Part shown: piece by piece, positions 7,929-16,547 of the stretch
Position numbering within the stretch: position 1 is the stretch's first letter
Layout: each line of letters starts with the position of its first letter
Position numbers and translations under genes: made by a program
Notes under the pieces: generated by a model
What the model was told of the DNA's origin: nothing
The model's database searches: none
What the model saw: the letters and a program-made list of their open reading frames with translations, nothing else
From: Actinomycetospora chiangmaiensis DSM 45062
GTDB taxonomy: Bacteria > Actinomycetota > Actinomycetes > Mycobacteriales > Pseudonocardiaceae
DNA length: 64,000 nt
Assembly (NCBI RefSeq): GCF_000379625.1
Contig: NZ_KB903229.1
Span: 228,247 to 292,246, forward strand
Direction of reading: 5' to 3'

Positions 7929-8490
7929 CGAGGTCCACGACCGTCTCGGGCGGGGTCGTGCGTCCGGCGAGGTGGTCCGCGTAGAGGGTCCCGACGACGA
8001 GGCTGGTCACGGCCTCGACGTCGAGATCGCCCCGGAGCTCGCCGCGCTCGACGCCCGCGGCCAGGACGGCGGCGAACAGGGCCCGGCGGGGCAGCAGCGT
8101 GTTCTCCCGCACGATCCCGAGGAGCTCCCCGCCGGATCCACGCTCGTCGGCCAGGCACGTCCCGAGGATGCTCATCGCCCCGACCGCGTCGTACTGCGCC
8201 CGCATGGCCACGAGCAGGGCGACGAGGTCGGCGCGCACGTCGCCGGTCGGGGTGGGGACGTGCCCGAGCCGCAGGTGCGCCAGGGCGGCGCCGACCAGCG
8301 CGTTCTTGGTGGCCCAGCGCGTGTAGACGGTCACCTTGGACACCCCGGCCGCCGCGGCCACCCGGTCCATCGAGGTCCCCGCGACGCCGTGCTCGGCGAG
8401 CAGGCGCACCGTGGCGTCGAGGACGGCCGCGTCCTTGCTCCGGTCCTTGACCCGGCCACGACGGGGCGCCGGGGACGGTGCGGGTTCCAT
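7906..8490 (-). CDS. TetR-family transcriptional regulator
   Basis: A 194-residue repressor. The N-terminal helix-turn-helix spans about residues 18-65 (LLAEHGVAGTSMDRVAAAAG, then KVTVYTRWATKNALV), and the remainder is the ligand-binding helical domain. It converges on the MetE-like gene and overlaps its last 23 bases. Together with the palindrome at 6771-6790 this suggests that it represses that gene. A TACGCT box lies nine bases before the ATG (8500-8505), so the transcript would have a very short leader or none. Confidence 0.8.
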   Translation of the reverse strand: MEPAPSPAPRRGRVKDRSKDAAVLDATVRLLAEHGVAGTSMDRVAAAAGVSKVTVYTRWATKNALVGAALAHLRLGHVPTPTGDVRADLVALLVAMRAQYDAVGAMSILGTCLADERGSGGELLGIVRENTLLPRRALFAAVLAAGVERGELRGDLDVEAVTSLVVGTLYADHLAGRTTPPETVVDLVIGGAGR

Positions 8491-8540
8491 GGGCCCCGCA
8501 GCGTACGTCCGCGTCCGTGGCCCCGGACGGTGAGAACGCC

Positions 8541-8546
8541 TAGCGT
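8541..8546 (+). promoter_or_regulatory. -10 box of the flavin reductase gene
   Basis: The hexamer tagcgt within cctagcgt is the same box seen before several leaderless genes in the window. Here it lies 36 bases before the ATG, so the transcript has a short leader containing the TGGAGGA ribosome binding site. No clear -35 hexamer is visible. Confidence 0.4.
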
Positions 8547-8582
8547 GATCTCCCGACCGCGACGGCGAGACCTGGAGGACGC

Positions 8583-9068
8583 ATGCCGAGCACGGACCCG
8601 ACGACGATGCGGTCGGTCCTGGGCCACTTCCCGTCCGGCGTGACGATCGTGACCGGTCTGGTCGACGGCGAGCCCGCCGGCTTCACCTGCCAGTCCTTCT
8701 CGTCGCTCTCGCTCGACCCGCCACTGGTGCTGATCCTGCCGGGGCGCAACTCGTCGTCCTGGCCGAAGATCGAGACGACCGGCAGCTTCTGCGTCAACGT
8801 GCTCGCCGAGGACCAGGGCGGGCTGTCGACGCAGTTCGCGAAGTCGGGGACCGACAAGTTCGCGGGCGTCGACTGGACCCCCGCGCCCGAGTCGGGGTCA
8901 CCGGTCCTGGCCGGCGCGACCGCCTGGATCGACTGCACCCTCCACGCCTCCCACGACGGCGGCGACCACCTCATCGTGGTCGGCGCGGTGCAGGCGCTCG
9001 CGACCGCCGAGCTGCCGCCGCTGGTGTTCCACCGGGGCGCCTACGCGCGCACCTCGGCCGCGAGCTAG
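8583..9068 (+). CDS. flavin reductase family protein (split-barrel)
   Basis: This 161-residue protein has the flavin-reductase-like split barrel. Signatures are [13 protein letters not shown] near the start, [16 protein letters not shown] in the flavin-binding region and the C-terminal GAVQAL segment ending in FHRGAY. Such proteins reduce FMN or FAD with NAD(P)H for two-component monooxygenases. The flavin-dependent partner is not adjacent; the salicylate hydroxylase is of the self-sufficient type and does not need it. GGAGGA precedes the ATG. It converges with the next gene, and the two stop codons interlock at CTAG. Confidence 0.8.
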   Translation: MPSTDPTTMRSVLGHFPSGVTIVTGLVDGEPAGFTCQSFSSLSLDPPLVLILPGRNSSSWPKIETTGSFCVNVLAEDQGGLSTQFAKSGTDKFAGVDWTPAPESGSPVLAGATAWIDCTLHASHDGGDHLIVVGAVQALATAELPPLVFHRGAYARTSAAS

Positions 9069-9424
9069 ATCTTCCGCAGCCGGATCGGCCCCTTCGCCGT
9101 GGAGGGGTCGATGACGTGGCCCTGCTGCGTGATCTCGATCGTCCCCGCGTCGACCAGGCGCCGGGCCGCGCGCCGGGCGGGCTCCATGAGGTCGCGCCAG
9201 CCGTCGCCCCCGACCTGCTTCGCCGCCTCCGACGGGCAGATCGTCTTCCCCGCGGCGCGCCGGTCGAGCAGCTCGACGATCGTGGTCTCCAGGGCCCGGT
9301 CGGTGTCGTCCGGCCTGTGCCGCCGGCAGGCGTCCGAGCAGTAGCGCACGTTCTCCCAGTCGCGGGCCCACTTCTTGCGCCACTCGATGCGCCGCCCGCA
9401 GGTCGCGCACGTCTTCTCCGCCAC
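9065..9424 (-). CDS. DUF2256-DUF3253 fusion protein
   Basis: The 119-residue protein has an N-terminal zinc-ribbon-like DUF2256 segment with a CATCGRR pair and a second cysteine pair in YCSDACRR. It is fused to a DUF3253 winged-helix-like domain (about 45-110, including [15 protein letters not shown]). The function of both domains is unknown; a nucleic-acid-binding role is only a guess from the zinc ribbon and helices. The GTG at 9422-9424 follows GGAGG. Its stop codon shares the CTAG at 9065-9068 with the convergent flavin reductase gene. Confidence 0.75.
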   Translation of the reverse strand: MAEKTCATCGRRIEWRKKWARDWENVRYCSDACRRHRPDDTDRALETTIVELLDRRAAGKTICPSEAAKQVGGDGWRDLMEPARRAARRLVDAGTIEITQQGHVIDPSTAKGPIRLRKI

Positions 9425-9499
9425 GCCTCCGGTGTACCCGCTGCCACCCGGTCGCAGGTGGCTCTGCCCGAGCGACCCGGCGTCGGGGAGGGTCGTCCC

Positions 9500-10333
9500 G
9501 TGCACAGCTTCACCCAGGTCGACGTGTTCACCGACGAGCTCTTCGCCGGCAACCCGGTCGCGGTCGTCCACGACGCCGACGACCTCACCGACGCGCAGAT
9601 GGCCGCCATCGCCTCGTGGACCAACCTGTCCGAGACGACGTTCCTGCTGCGTCCGACGCAGCCCGACGCGGACTACCGGCTGCGCATCTTCACCCCGCGC
9701 CACGAGCTGCCCTTCGCGGGCCATCCGACGCTCGGCTCCGCCCGCGCGTGGCTGGAGGCGGGCGGCGTTCCCGACGACGGGTCGGGCCCGGTCCAGGAGT
9801 GCGGCGCCGGTCTCGTGCGGGTGCGCTCGGGCGAGCGCCTGGCGTTCGAGGCGCCGCCGCTGGTGCGGTCCGGGCCGGTCGACGCCGCGGACCTCGCCAC
9901 GCTCACGGCGGGTCTCGGGACCGACGACGTCGTCGACGCGGCCTGGGTGGACAACGGGCCCGGGTGGGTCGCGTTGCTGTTGCGCGACGCGGCGACCGTG
10001 CTCGCGCTGGAACCCGATCTGCGGGCCCTGGCGGAGACCGAGGTCAGCCGGGCCGTCGGCGTCGTCGGGCCGCACCCCGACGGGGCGGCGGCCGCCTTCG
10101 AGGTGCGCGCCTTCGTGCCGAGCATGGGGGTGGGTGAGGACCCGGTGACCGGGTCGCTCAACGCCGGGCTGGGCATGTGGCTGACGGCGGCCGGGCACGC
10201 CCCGTCGTCGTACGTGGCGGCGCAGGGCACCGTGCTCGGGCGGCGGGGCCGGGTCCACGTCGAGCACGTGGACGGCCGGGTCCTCGTCGGGGGCGACACC
10301 GTCGTCGGGGTGAGCGGGACGCTCGCGGTCTGA
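9500..10333 (+). CDS. PhzF-family isomerase
   Basis: The 277-residue protein shows the PhzF (diaminopimelate-epimerase-like) fold. Visible motifs are FAGNPVAVV near the start, the catalytic Glu45 in [18 protein letters not shown] and the late EDPVTGSLN motif. PhzF isomerises an intermediate of phenazine synthesis, but most actinobacterial homologues lie outside phenazine loci and have no known substrate. None of phzA-phzG is nearby, so the family name should not be read as phenazine production. The GTG at 9500 has GGGAG upstream. It converges with the DUF222/HNH gene. Confidence 0.78.
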   Translation: MHSFTQVDVFTDELFAGNPVAVVHDADDLTDAQMAAIASWTNLSETTFLLRPTQPDADYRLRIFTPRHELPFAGHPTLGSARAWLEAGGVPDDGSGPVQECGAGLVRVRSGERLAFEAPPLVRSGPVDAADLATLTAGLGTDDVVDAAWVDNGPGWVALLLRDAATVLALEPDLRALAETEVSRAVGVVGPHPDGAAAAFEVRAFVPSMGVGEDPVTGSLNAGLGMWLTAAGHAPSSYVAAQGTVLGRRGRVHVEHVDGRVLVGGDTVVGVSGTLAV

Positions 10334-10360
10334 GGCCTACAGCGTCCGGGCGGCCGCTCG

Positions 10361-12244
10361 TCAGAACGGCGGATCGTCGCCGGCGTAGGCGGTGCGGTCG
10401 GCGCGCGTGGCGAGGTGCCAGGCGGTGTCGACCGCCGCGTCGGTGACCTGGCCGTGCCGATTCGGGCGGGGTCGGCCGGGCGGCCAGGGTCGCGGGCGGT
10501 GCTCGGGGATCCGGGCACGAGGACCGGTGCGCGCCACGGGTCCGGGCAGCGGCCGGTAGCGGTGTGGCGTCTTCTCGACGGCGCGTCCCGTCGGGGAGGT
10601 CCACTCGAAGTGCCCGGGCCGGGGCTGGCGCAGCGTCCAGCCGCTCTCGGGATCGCCCTTGAGCAGGTGGTCGCGACGACACAGCACGCCCAGGTCGTCG
10701 GCAACGGTCTGCCCGCCGGCGACGACCGGGAGGGTGTGGTCGACGTCGGCGCCGACGGCGTCCACCGCGCAGCCGGGGGCGCGGCAGGTGTGGTCGCGCG
10801 CCTGCACCCAGTCGCGCAGCCGGGTCGAGGGGAACCGGTTCGCGGCCTCGTCCCGGTGGCGGGCCGGGTGCTCGTGGGCGGGCCGCGCGCGTTCGCGGGC
10901 CAACGCCCGGGCGGCACGGCGCAGCAGACCGACCGTGTGGGCGCCGGGGTCGGGCGTCAGTCCGGCTCGGACGCGGGTGTCGGTGTACTCGGCGGCGAGA
11001 GCGTCGAGGTCGGCCGTGGCGGCCGTGAGTTCGACGACGTGTGCGCGTCGCCGTCCGCCGATCGGAGGCGAGCCGGTGACCGGTGGGTGGATGGAGAGGA
11101 CGTGCTCGAGGTCGCCGTCCTGGTCGTAGAGGCGGATGCGCCAGCGGGTGTGGGTGCGGGCCCACGCCATCGCCAGCGCCGCGCGGTGGGTGATGGGACC
11201 GCGTTCGGGGAGCTCGCCGGGGGAGCGGTCGCCGAGGAGGGCACCCAGCTCCAGGCGCACCACCGTGCGCGGCCGGAACGTCACCACCGGGTGTGCGGCG
11301 GGCTCGTCACCGGCACCTCGAGCCGCGTCATCGTCTGTTCCCCCAGGCTCGGCGTCGTCCGGCCCGTCGTCGCCGGGCAGGTCGTCGCCGGGCGGGTCGT
11401 CGCTGGGCCCGTCGTGCGGCCCGTCGTGCGGCCCGTCGTGCGGCCCGTCGTGCGGCCCGTCGTGCGGCCCGTCGTCGGGCCCGTCGTCGGGTCCGTCGTC
11501 AGGCCCGGGCTCGTCGGGACCGTCTCCCGCAGCCGGCCCGCCGAGGACGGCGGTGACGTGGCGGACGACGTCGAGGTCGTACATCCCGGCCCCGGCGGGC
11601 CCGGTGAGGGTCAGCATCACCTCGGACTCCACCACCCCGACCGACACCCCGGCGATACCGGCGCGCTTGAGGCGGTGCAGCACGGCGTGGGCGAGCGCGA
11701 CGATCCGGTCGTGTGCGTCCTGGGCCGGGTTCTCGGGCAGGTCCAGCCCGCACAGTTCGGCGGCACCGGAGGGCGCCGAGCGCAACGCCACCCGTCGACG
11801 CGCGACGGCGGCGGCGCGCCGACGCTCGGCCCACTCCGGGTCGACGGCCATCGCCACCCGACCCACCAGCCGTCGCAGCTCCGCGTAGCCGAGTGCCGGT
11901 GCCTGGTCGAGGACCTCGTCGACGACCGCTCGGGCCTGGGCGTCGTCGAGGTCGGCGACCAGATCGACGATCGACGAGGCCTTGCGCTCCTCGAGCAGCC
12001 CCACTCGCATGGCCTCGCCCAGGCGGGGCAGCCGCTCGAGGACCTGGCGGGCGAACTCGATCCGCGTCGCGGCGTGGCTCTCCGACCAGCCCAGCGAGGC
12101 GGCGACGGTCTTCCCCACGCGGGGCCGCGAGGCCACCCGCTCCGTGGTGTTCGCCGTCGCCCGTGAGCACTCGAGCATCCACCGGCACACCTGCCACGCA
12201 GCGATGTTGGCGCGCGCGAAGTGAACGCTCAGCCCGACGTCCAC
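10361..12244 (-). CDS. DUF222 domain protein with C-terminal HNH nuclease
   Basis: The 627-residue protein belongs to the actinobacterial DUF222/13E12 group. The helical DUF222 region covers about residues 30-235. A low-complexity Asp/Gly/Pro/His linker follows at about 247-300, and an HNH domain lies at about 485-530 with Cys487, Cys492, Asp502-His503, Cys522 and His526 visible. Copies are often repeated across actinobacterial genomes and their role is unknown. The linker is encoded by eight 12-bp tandem repeats and is probably length-variable between strains. The Arg/Pro-rich tail after residue 555 is unordered. I used the most upstream ATG. Confidence 0.8.
   Translation of the reverse strand: MDVGLSVHFARANIAAWQVCRWMLECSRATANTTERVASRPRVGKTVAASLGWSESHAATRIEFARQVLERLPRLGEAMRVGLLEERKASSIVDLVADLDDAQARAVVDEVLDQAPALGYAELRRLVGRVAMAVDPEWAERRRAAAVARRRVALRSAPSGAAELCGLDLPENPAQDAHDRIVALAHAVLHRLKRAGIAGVSVGVVESEVMLTLTGPAGAGMYDLDVVRHVTAVLGGPAAGDGPDEPGPDDGPDDGPDDGPHDGPHDGPHDGPHDGPHDGPSDDPPGDDLPGDDGPDDAEPGGTDDDAARGAGDEPAAHPVVTFRPRTVVRLELGALLGDRSPGELPERGPITHRAALAMAWARTHTRWRIRLYDQDGDLEHVLSIHPPVTGSPPIGGRRRAHVVELTAATADLDALAAEYTDTRVRAGLTPDPGAHTVGLLRRAARALARERARPAHEHPARHRDEAANRFPSTRLRDWVQARDHTCRAPGCAVDAVGADVDHTLPVVAGGQTVADDLGVLCRRDHLLKGDPESGWTLRQPRPGHFEWTSPTGRAVEKTPHRYRPLPGPVARTGPRARIPEHRPRPWPPGRPRPNRHGQVTDAAVDTAWHLATRADRTAYAGDDPPF
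11408..11503. repeat. 12-bp tandem repeat, eight units, inside the DUF222/HNH gene
   Basis: Five identical units of cccgtcgtgcgg are followed by two of cccgtcgtcggg and one variant. On the minus strand each unit encodes Asp-Gly-Pro-His or Asp-Gly-Pro-Asp. Because the unit is a multiple of three, gain or loss of units changes linker length without a frameshift. There are no spacers, so it is not a CRISPR array. Confidence 0.9.
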
Positions 12245-12315
12245 CCACTGCCCCTTGCCGCTGTCATGATTCGAACACTAGTACGAACCCCCGACACTCT
12301 CGGTCGGATTCGCAG

Positions 12316-12834
12316 CTATCGCTCCAGCGCGAGCACCACCATCGTCCGCACCGACCCGTCCCGGAGCCGCCGGGCGGGATCGACGTGGTCCTCGACGAAC
12401 CCCGCCCGCCGGGCCACGCCGAGGGACGCGGCGTTCGCAGGCTCGATCGTCAGTTCCAGCCGCCGGCAGTCGCGCTCGGCGAACGCCCACGCCGCCACCG
12501 TGGTCAACGCGTCCGACGTCCAGCCCCGCCCGCGCACCCCCGCCGCGCACCAGTAGCCGATCTCGCCCACGCCGTCCCGCACGTGCAGCAGGGCCATGCT
12601 CCCGGCCACCCGCCCCGGCTCGCTCAGCCCCTCGACGCAGAACGACGCCCCGCCCTCGGCCTCGACGTCGGCGACGTGGTGGGCCAGGAACCAGTCCGCG
12701 TCCTCCCGCCGGTAGGGCGAGGGGACCGTGGTGAAGCGCTGCACCTCGGGGTCCTGGCAGGCCCGGAAGATCGCCTCGGCGTCGTCGTCCCGCCACGGGC
12801 GCAGTCGCGTCAGCACGCCGAGCAGCACGGTCAC
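12316..12834 (-). CDS. GNAT acetyltransferase, RimJ/RimL type
   Basis: The 172-residue protein has the RimJ/RimL-like GNAT pattern: an N-terminal LRPWRDDDAEAIF, a central GEIGYW, the acetyl-CoA loop GVRGRGWTSDAL and the late ANAASLGVARRAGF. Such enzymes acetylate N-terminal amines of proteins or small molecules. The start codon is GTG at 12834. It is divergent from a second GNAT gene with only 17 bases between the starts, so both promoters must overlap the opposite coding region. The substrate is unknown. Confidence 0.8.
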   Translation of the reverse strand: MTVLLGVLTRLRPWRDDDAEAIFRACQDPEVQRFTTVPSPYRREDADWFLAHHVADVEAEGGASFCVEGLSEPGRVAGSMALLHVRDGVGEIGYWCAAGVRGRGWTSDALTTVAAWAFAERDCRRLELTIEPANAASLGVARRAGFVEDHVDPARRLRDGSVRTMVVLALER

Positions 12835-12851
12835 GGGTCCATCATCGCCGC

Positions 12852-13304
12852 GTGCGCATCCGAGATCTGCGGGCCGACGATCCCGCCGAGCACGACGCCG
12901 CCGTCGCCCTCTGGCACGCCGCCGGCCTCACCCGGCCCTGGAACGACCCCCGCGCGGACCTCGAGCAGGCCCTCGCCGGGCCGTCGTCGAGCGTGCTCGT
13001 CGCCGTCGACGACGGGGGTGGTCTCCTCGGGGCCGTCATGCTCGGCCACGACGGGCACCGCGGCTGGATGTACTACCTCGCCGCGGCGTCGCGCGGGCGC
13101 GGGATCGGGCGCGCCCTCGTGGCCGCCGCCGAGGAGCGCCTCGCCCCGCACGTGTCCACGGTCCAGCTGATGGTGCGGGCCGACAACGGCGCGGCCGCCG
13201 CCTTCTACGACCGGCTCGGTTACGCGCCCTCGGACGCCACGGTGTGGCAACGGGTGATCCACGACGACCCCGCGCGCTCCGCGTCGGCGACGCTCCTAGG
13301 CTGA
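12852..13304 (+). CDS. GNAT acetyltransferase, YpeA-like
   Basis: The 150-residue protein resembles YpeA-type acetyltransferases. The segments LTRPWNDPRADLEQAL, DGHRGWMYYLAA and the acetyl-CoA loop SRGRGIGRALV are characteristic of this subgroup. The start is GTG at 12852. It is divergent from the neighbouring GNAT gene and is followed five bases later by the HSL-type hydrolase gene. That gene appears to have its own leaderless promoter, which lies in the end of this frame. The substrate is unknown. Confidence 0.82.
   Translation: MRIRDLRADDPAEHDAAVALWHAAGLTRPWNDPRADLEQALAGPSSSVLVAVDDGGGLLGAVMLGHDGHRGWMYYLAAASRGRGIGRALVAAAEERLAPHVSTVQLMVRADNGAAAAFYDRLGYAPSDATVWQRVIHDDPARSASATLLG
13297..13302 (+). 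promoter_or_regulatory. -10 box for a leaderless transcript of the HSL hydrolase
   Basis: The hexamer taggct (in cctaggct) is followed by exactly seven bases (13303-13309) and then the GTG at 13310. That spacing places transcription initiation on the start codon itself. No ribosome binding site is present, which agrees with leaderless translation. Confidence 0.55.
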
Positions 13305-13309
13305 CGCGG

Positions 13310-14428
13310 GTGAAGTTCCCGATCCTGCGTCGCGTCCTGCGTGGCCTGGTCGGGCTCCCGCGTCCGGTGAAGCGTGCGATCGCCGGGCGGCGCGTCGAGC
13401 TCGACGGCCAGGTCCTCGATCTCGACGTCCAGATGGTCATCCGGCTGATCTCGCTGGCGGCCAACCCGGGCGAGGATCCGCCGTTGTCCGACCAGCGCCG
13501 CCTCACCGACGAGGCCGCCACCGGGCTCGCCGAGATCACGCGCAGCGTGGTCAGTCGGTCGGTGACGATCCCGGTGCCCGTCGGGCTCTCCCGCGACGCG
13601 CCCGGGACCCTCGACGCCCGGCTCTACGAGCCCGTCGACGTGGCCGGCGCGACGGCGGGTCTGCTCGTCTTCTTCCACGGCGGCGGGTTCGCGCTCGGCA
13701 GCATCGTCTCCGGCGACCCGCTGTGCCGCGCCCTCGCGCAGCAGGCCGGCGCCCGGGTCCTGTCGGTGGAGTACCGCCTGGCACCGGAGCACCCGTTCCC
13801 GGCCGGGCTGTCGGACGCCGTCGCGGCGCTGCGCTACGTCCTCGCCCACCGCGCCGAGTTCCGGGCGGGCGCGGTGGCGGTCGGCGGCGACTCGGCGGGC
13901 GCCAACCTCGCTCTGACCGCCGCCCACCAGCTGGCCCGCCGGGGCGAGCCGACGGCCGAGTTCGTCCTCGCGCTCTACCCCGTCACCGACGCCGGCCGGC
14001 AGGGCGGCTCCCGCGAGCTGTTCTCCGTCGGCTTCGGCCTGCGGACGCAGGACGTGGAGTGGTTCGAGGGCCTCTACCTCCCCGAGGGGCTGGACCCGAT
14101 CCGCCCGACGGCGCTGCTCGAGGCCGACGACCTCGACGTCATGCCCCCGGCCTACGTCGCCACCGCCGGCTTCGACCCGCTGCGCGACGAGGGCGAGGAA
14201 CTGGTGACGGCCCTGCGGGCGGTAGGTGTGCCGGTCGTCGCCCGCCGCTTCCCCGGTCTCGTTCACGGTTACGCGGGCTTCGCCGGGCTCATCCCGGCCG
14301 CCCGGGACGCGGTGCTCGACGCGGCCTCGGCCCTGCGGGCGGGGATCGCGCTCACCGGAGCGCAGCCGTCGTCGGGAATGGCCCTGGACACGCCCGGCGT
14401 GGCGGACCGGAACGCGGGTATCTCCTGA
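13310..14428 (+). CDS. HSL-family alpha/beta-hydrolase (esterase/lipase)
   Basis: The 372-residue protein belongs to the hormone-sensitive-lipase family. It has the oxyanion motif FFHGGGFALGS, the nucleophile motif GGDSAGAN, an acid in GFDPLRDEG and the catalytic His in GLVHGYAGF. The first 90 residues form a cap region of variable sequence. These enzymes hydrolyse short-chain acyl esters. The start was set at GTG 13310 because of the -10 box seven bases upstream; longer frames run through the GNAT gene and are shadows. A small SRPBCC gene follows two bases after the stop. Confidence 0.82.
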   Translation: MKFPILRRVLRGLVGLPRPVKRAIAGRRVELDGQVLDLDVQMVIRLISLAANPGEDPPLSDQRRLTDEAATGLAEITRSVVSRSVTIPVPVGLSRDAPGTLDARLYEPVDVAGATAGLLVFFHGGGFALGSIVSGDPLCRALAQQAGARVLSVEYRLAPEHPFPAGLSDAVAALRYVLAHRAEFRAGAVAVGGDSAGANLALTAAHQLARRGEPTAEFVLALYPVTDAGRQGGSRELFSVGFGLRTQDVEWFEGLYLPEGLDPIRPTALLEADDLDVMPPAYVATAGFDPLRDEGEELVTALRAVGVPVVARRFPGLVHGYAGFAGLIPAARDAVLDAASALRAGIALTGAQPSSGMALDTPGVADRNAGIS

Positions 14429-14430
14429 GC

Positions 14431-14868
14431 ATGGCGGGTCCCGTGAAGGAATCGATCTCCATCGCCGCGCCGGTGTCGACGGTCGTCGGCATCGTCGCCG
14501 ACCTCGAGAACACCGACCGCTGGGCCAACGAGGCCAAGGGCGCCGAGGTGAAGGCCCGCGGCGACGACGGGCGGCCCACGCAGATCGAGGTGACCCTCGG
14601 CGCGATCGGCTTCACCACGGCGGCGGTCTACGACGTCGCCTACACCGACTCGTCGGTGACCCTCACCTGCAGCGGGGACGGCGGCCGGCTGATCCGCGAG
14701 AGCACGATCAGCTACGAGGCCGCGGAGTCCGGCGACGGCACCGAGCTGACGATGACCTCCACGATGGAGGTCACCGTCCCGGTGCCCGAGTGGGGCCTGG
14801 AGCGGGCCATGGGCCGCTCCGCGCGCAAGAACCTGGCCTCGGTGAAGGCGGACGCCGAGCGCGCCTGA
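14431..14868 (+). CDS. SRPBCC-fold lipid/polyketide-binding protein
   Basis: The 145-residue protein has the START/SRPBCC pattern: an N-terminal strand VKESISIAAPVSTVVGIVADL, a helix containing DRWANEAKG, and a C-terminal helix (GLERAMGRSARKNLASVKAD). Members bind hydrophobic ligands or act as cyclases or dehydratases. It follows the HSL hydrolase by two bases and is probably cotranscribed, so it may bind that enzyme's substrate or product. No catalytic residues can be assigned from the sequence. Confidence 0.7.
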   Translation: MAGPVKESISIAAPVSTVVGIVADLENTDRWANEAKGAEVKARGDDGRPTQIEVTLGAIGFTTAAVYDVAYTDSSVTLTCSGDGGRLIRESTISYEAAESGDGTELTMTSTMEVTVPVPEWGLERAMGRSARKNLASVKADAERA

Positions 14869-14892
14869 GCGCGCCCGGCCCCGCCCGCCGGC

Positions 14893-15891
14893 TCAGCGCC
14901 GGAGCGCGCCCATCATCGCCGACGGGTACCGCTCGCCGGTCGCCACGCCGAGCGGGGCGGCCTCGTCGATCGCGGCGAGCTCGTCGGCGGTCAGCGTGAC
15001 GTCGGCGGCGGACACGTTCTCCTCCAGGTACCGACGGCGCTTGGTGCCGGGGATCGGTACGACGCCGGACGGGATCTGCTTGGCGAGCACCCAGGCCAGC
15101 GCGAGCACCGTCGTCGGGACGCCCTTCGACGCCGCGATCTCCTCCACCCGCTCGAGCACCCGCAGGTTGGCCTGCAGCGCGTCGCCGGAGAACCGCGGCG
15201 CGTTGCGGCGCCAGTCGCCCTCGGGCAGGTCCTCGGTGCTGCGGATGTCGCCGGACAGGAAGCCGCGACCCAGCGGGCTGTACGGCACGAACCCGATGCC
15301 GAGCTCGCGGCAGACGTCGAGCACGCCGTCGTCCTCGACCTCGCGGGTGAACAGCGAGTACTCGGTCTGCACGGCGCTGATCGGGGCGACCTCGTGGGCC
15401 CGGCGGATCGTGTCCGGGGCCGCCTCGGAGATGCCCAGGTAGCGGACCTTCCCGGCCGCGACGAGCTCGCCGAGCGCGCCCCAGGTCTCCTCGATCGGGA
15501 CGTCGGGGTCGACCCGGTGCTGGTAGTACAGGTCGACGTGGTCGGTCCCGAGGCGCTGCAGGGACCCGTCGATCGCGTGGCGGACGTAGTCCGGGGACCC
15601 GTCCACCTTCCCCGCCGGCCTCCCGTCGGGGGTGATCGCGTTGCCGAACTTCGTGGCGATCCGGACCTCGTCGCGGTGCGCCCGCAGCTCGCGGCCCACG
15701 AGCTCCTCGTTGGTGTGCGGCCCGTAGATGTCGGCGGTGTCGAAGAACGTGACGCCGAGCTCGAGCGCCCGCGCGATCGTCGCGCGCGACTCGTCGTCGT
15801 CCTGCCCGCCGTAGGCGTACGTCATGCCCATGCACCCGAGACCGAGCGCGGAGACGGTGAGGCCCTGGGACCCGAGGTGTCGTTGCTCCAT
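14893..15891 (-). CDS. aldo/keto reductase
   Basis: The 332-residue protein is an NADPH-dependent oxidoreductase of the aldo/keto reductase superfamily. The catalytic tetrad is visible: Asp51 and Tyr56 ([15 protein letters not shown]), Lys81 (ATKFGN) and His125 (LYYQHRVD). The cofactor-binding end [15 protein letters not shown] is also present. The ATG is at 15889-15891. It looks like a general detoxification enzyme for aldehydes, and its physiological substrate is unknown. Confidence 0.85.
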   Translation of the reverse strand: MEQRHLGSQGLTVSALGLGCMGMTYAYGGQDDDESRATIARALELGVTFFDTADIYGPHTNEELVGRELRAHRDEVRIATKFGNAITPDGRPAGKVDGSPDYVRHAIDGSLQRLGTDHVDLYYQHRVDPDVPIEETWGALGELVAAGKVRYLGISEAAPDTIRRAHEVAPISAVQTEYSLFTREVEDDGVLDVCRELGIGFVPYSPLGRGFLSGDIRSTEDLPEGDWRRNAPRFSGDALQANLRVLERVEEIAASKGVPTTVLALAWVLAKQIPSGVVPIPGTKRRRYLEENVSAADVTLTADELAAIDEAAPLGVATGERYPSAMMGALRR

Positions 15892-15937
15892 GTCCGTAGG
15901 ACTACCCCGCGGACGGAGGGTCGACCGCCCGAGTGGT

Positions 15938-16345
15938 TCAGCGCATCCCGAGCTTCCGGGTGCAGGTCGGCCAGGCCTTCCAGCCCTGCTCGGCCTGCAC
16001 CTTCTTCGCCACCGCGATCTGCTGCTCGCGGCTGGCCTGGTCGGCGCTGTCGGCGTACTTGCCGCCGCCGAACGCCTTCCACGTGGAGTCGGTGAACTGC
16101 AGGCCGCCCTTGAAGCCGTTGCCGGTGTCGGCGTCCCAGTTGTTGGTCGACTCGCACTTCGCGAGGCGGTCCCAGGTCGCGTTGCTCTGCGGCGAGGCCG
16201 ACGCGCTCGGCGCGGCCATGGCGGTGCCCGCGAGGGCGACCGGCGCGGTGACCGTCGCGGCGGCGACACCCACCTTGAGCGAGGCGAGGGCGAGGCTGCC
16301 CGTCGTCTCGGACAGGGTGGACGGCTTGCGGTGGCGACCAGACAT
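15938..16345 (-). CDS. rpf: resuscitation-promoting factor / transglycosylase-like protein
   Basis: The 135-residue secreted protein has an Ala-rich signal peptide (about 17-45, ending AMA) after a basic N-terminus, then a single Rpf domain. The domain begins [15 protein letters not shown], where Glu65 is the catalytic acid, and includes [17 protein letters not shown] and the closing WPTCTRKLG. Rpf proteins cleave peptidoglycan and promote growth resumption after dormancy. There is no LysM or other anchor, so it should be freely secreted. It stands alone between an aldo/keto reductase gene and a DUF574 methyltransferase gene. Confidence 0.9.
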   Translation of the reverse strand: MSGRHRKPSTLSETTGSLALASLKVGVAAATVTAPVALAGTAMAAPSASASPQSNATWDRLAKCESTNNWDADTGNGFKGGLQFTDSTWKAFGGGKYADSADQASREQQIAVAKKVQAEQGWKAWPTCTRKLGMR

Positions 16346-16442
16346 ACGTCGGCTCCAAGTCGAGTCGGGGACACTCGGGCCGGGGTGCGTGGGGAGCGGA
16401 CCGGCAGGACGGGACCGTAATCGAACCGAGACTTACCGTCAC

Positions 16443-16452
16443 GTCACGTGAC
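16443..16452. promoter_or_regulatory. palindrome upstream of rpf
   Basis: The perfect 10-base palindrome gtcacgtgac, preceded by a direct repeat cgtcacgt, lies 98 bases upstream of rpf on the promoter side. It could be an operator. It does not fit the Crp consensus known for mycobacterial rpf genes. I could not recognise a c-di-AMP (ydaO) riboswitch in the leader. Confidence 0.25.
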
Positions 16453-16547
16453 CGTGCCGTCGCGGAATGTCGCGGTGAGTGGCGCCTTTCCCGCGGTGGG
16501 CGGCGAACGGAGCAACCCCCGAACGGCTGAATCGGCCGAACGGGCGC

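Noticed and set aside
8583-9068. Flavin reductase as partner of the salicylate hydroxylase
   Set aside because: Class A hydroxylases such as the one at 4713-5903 reduce their own FAD and need no separate reductase. No two-component oxygenase is adjacent.
9500-10333. Phenazine biosynthesis cluster
   Set aside because: Only a PhzF-family protein is present. No phzA, B, C, D, E or G is nearby, and the family is widespread outside phenazine loci.
11408-11503. CRISPR-like array
   Set aside because: The units are 12 bases, directly adjacent and in frame inside a DUF222/HNH gene; there are no spacers and no cas genes.
16346-16547. Possible c-di-AMP (ydaO) riboswitch upstream of rpf
   Set aside because: Many actinobacterial rpf genes carry one, but I could not place the conserved core stems in this leader by eye. 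A covariance-model search would decide.
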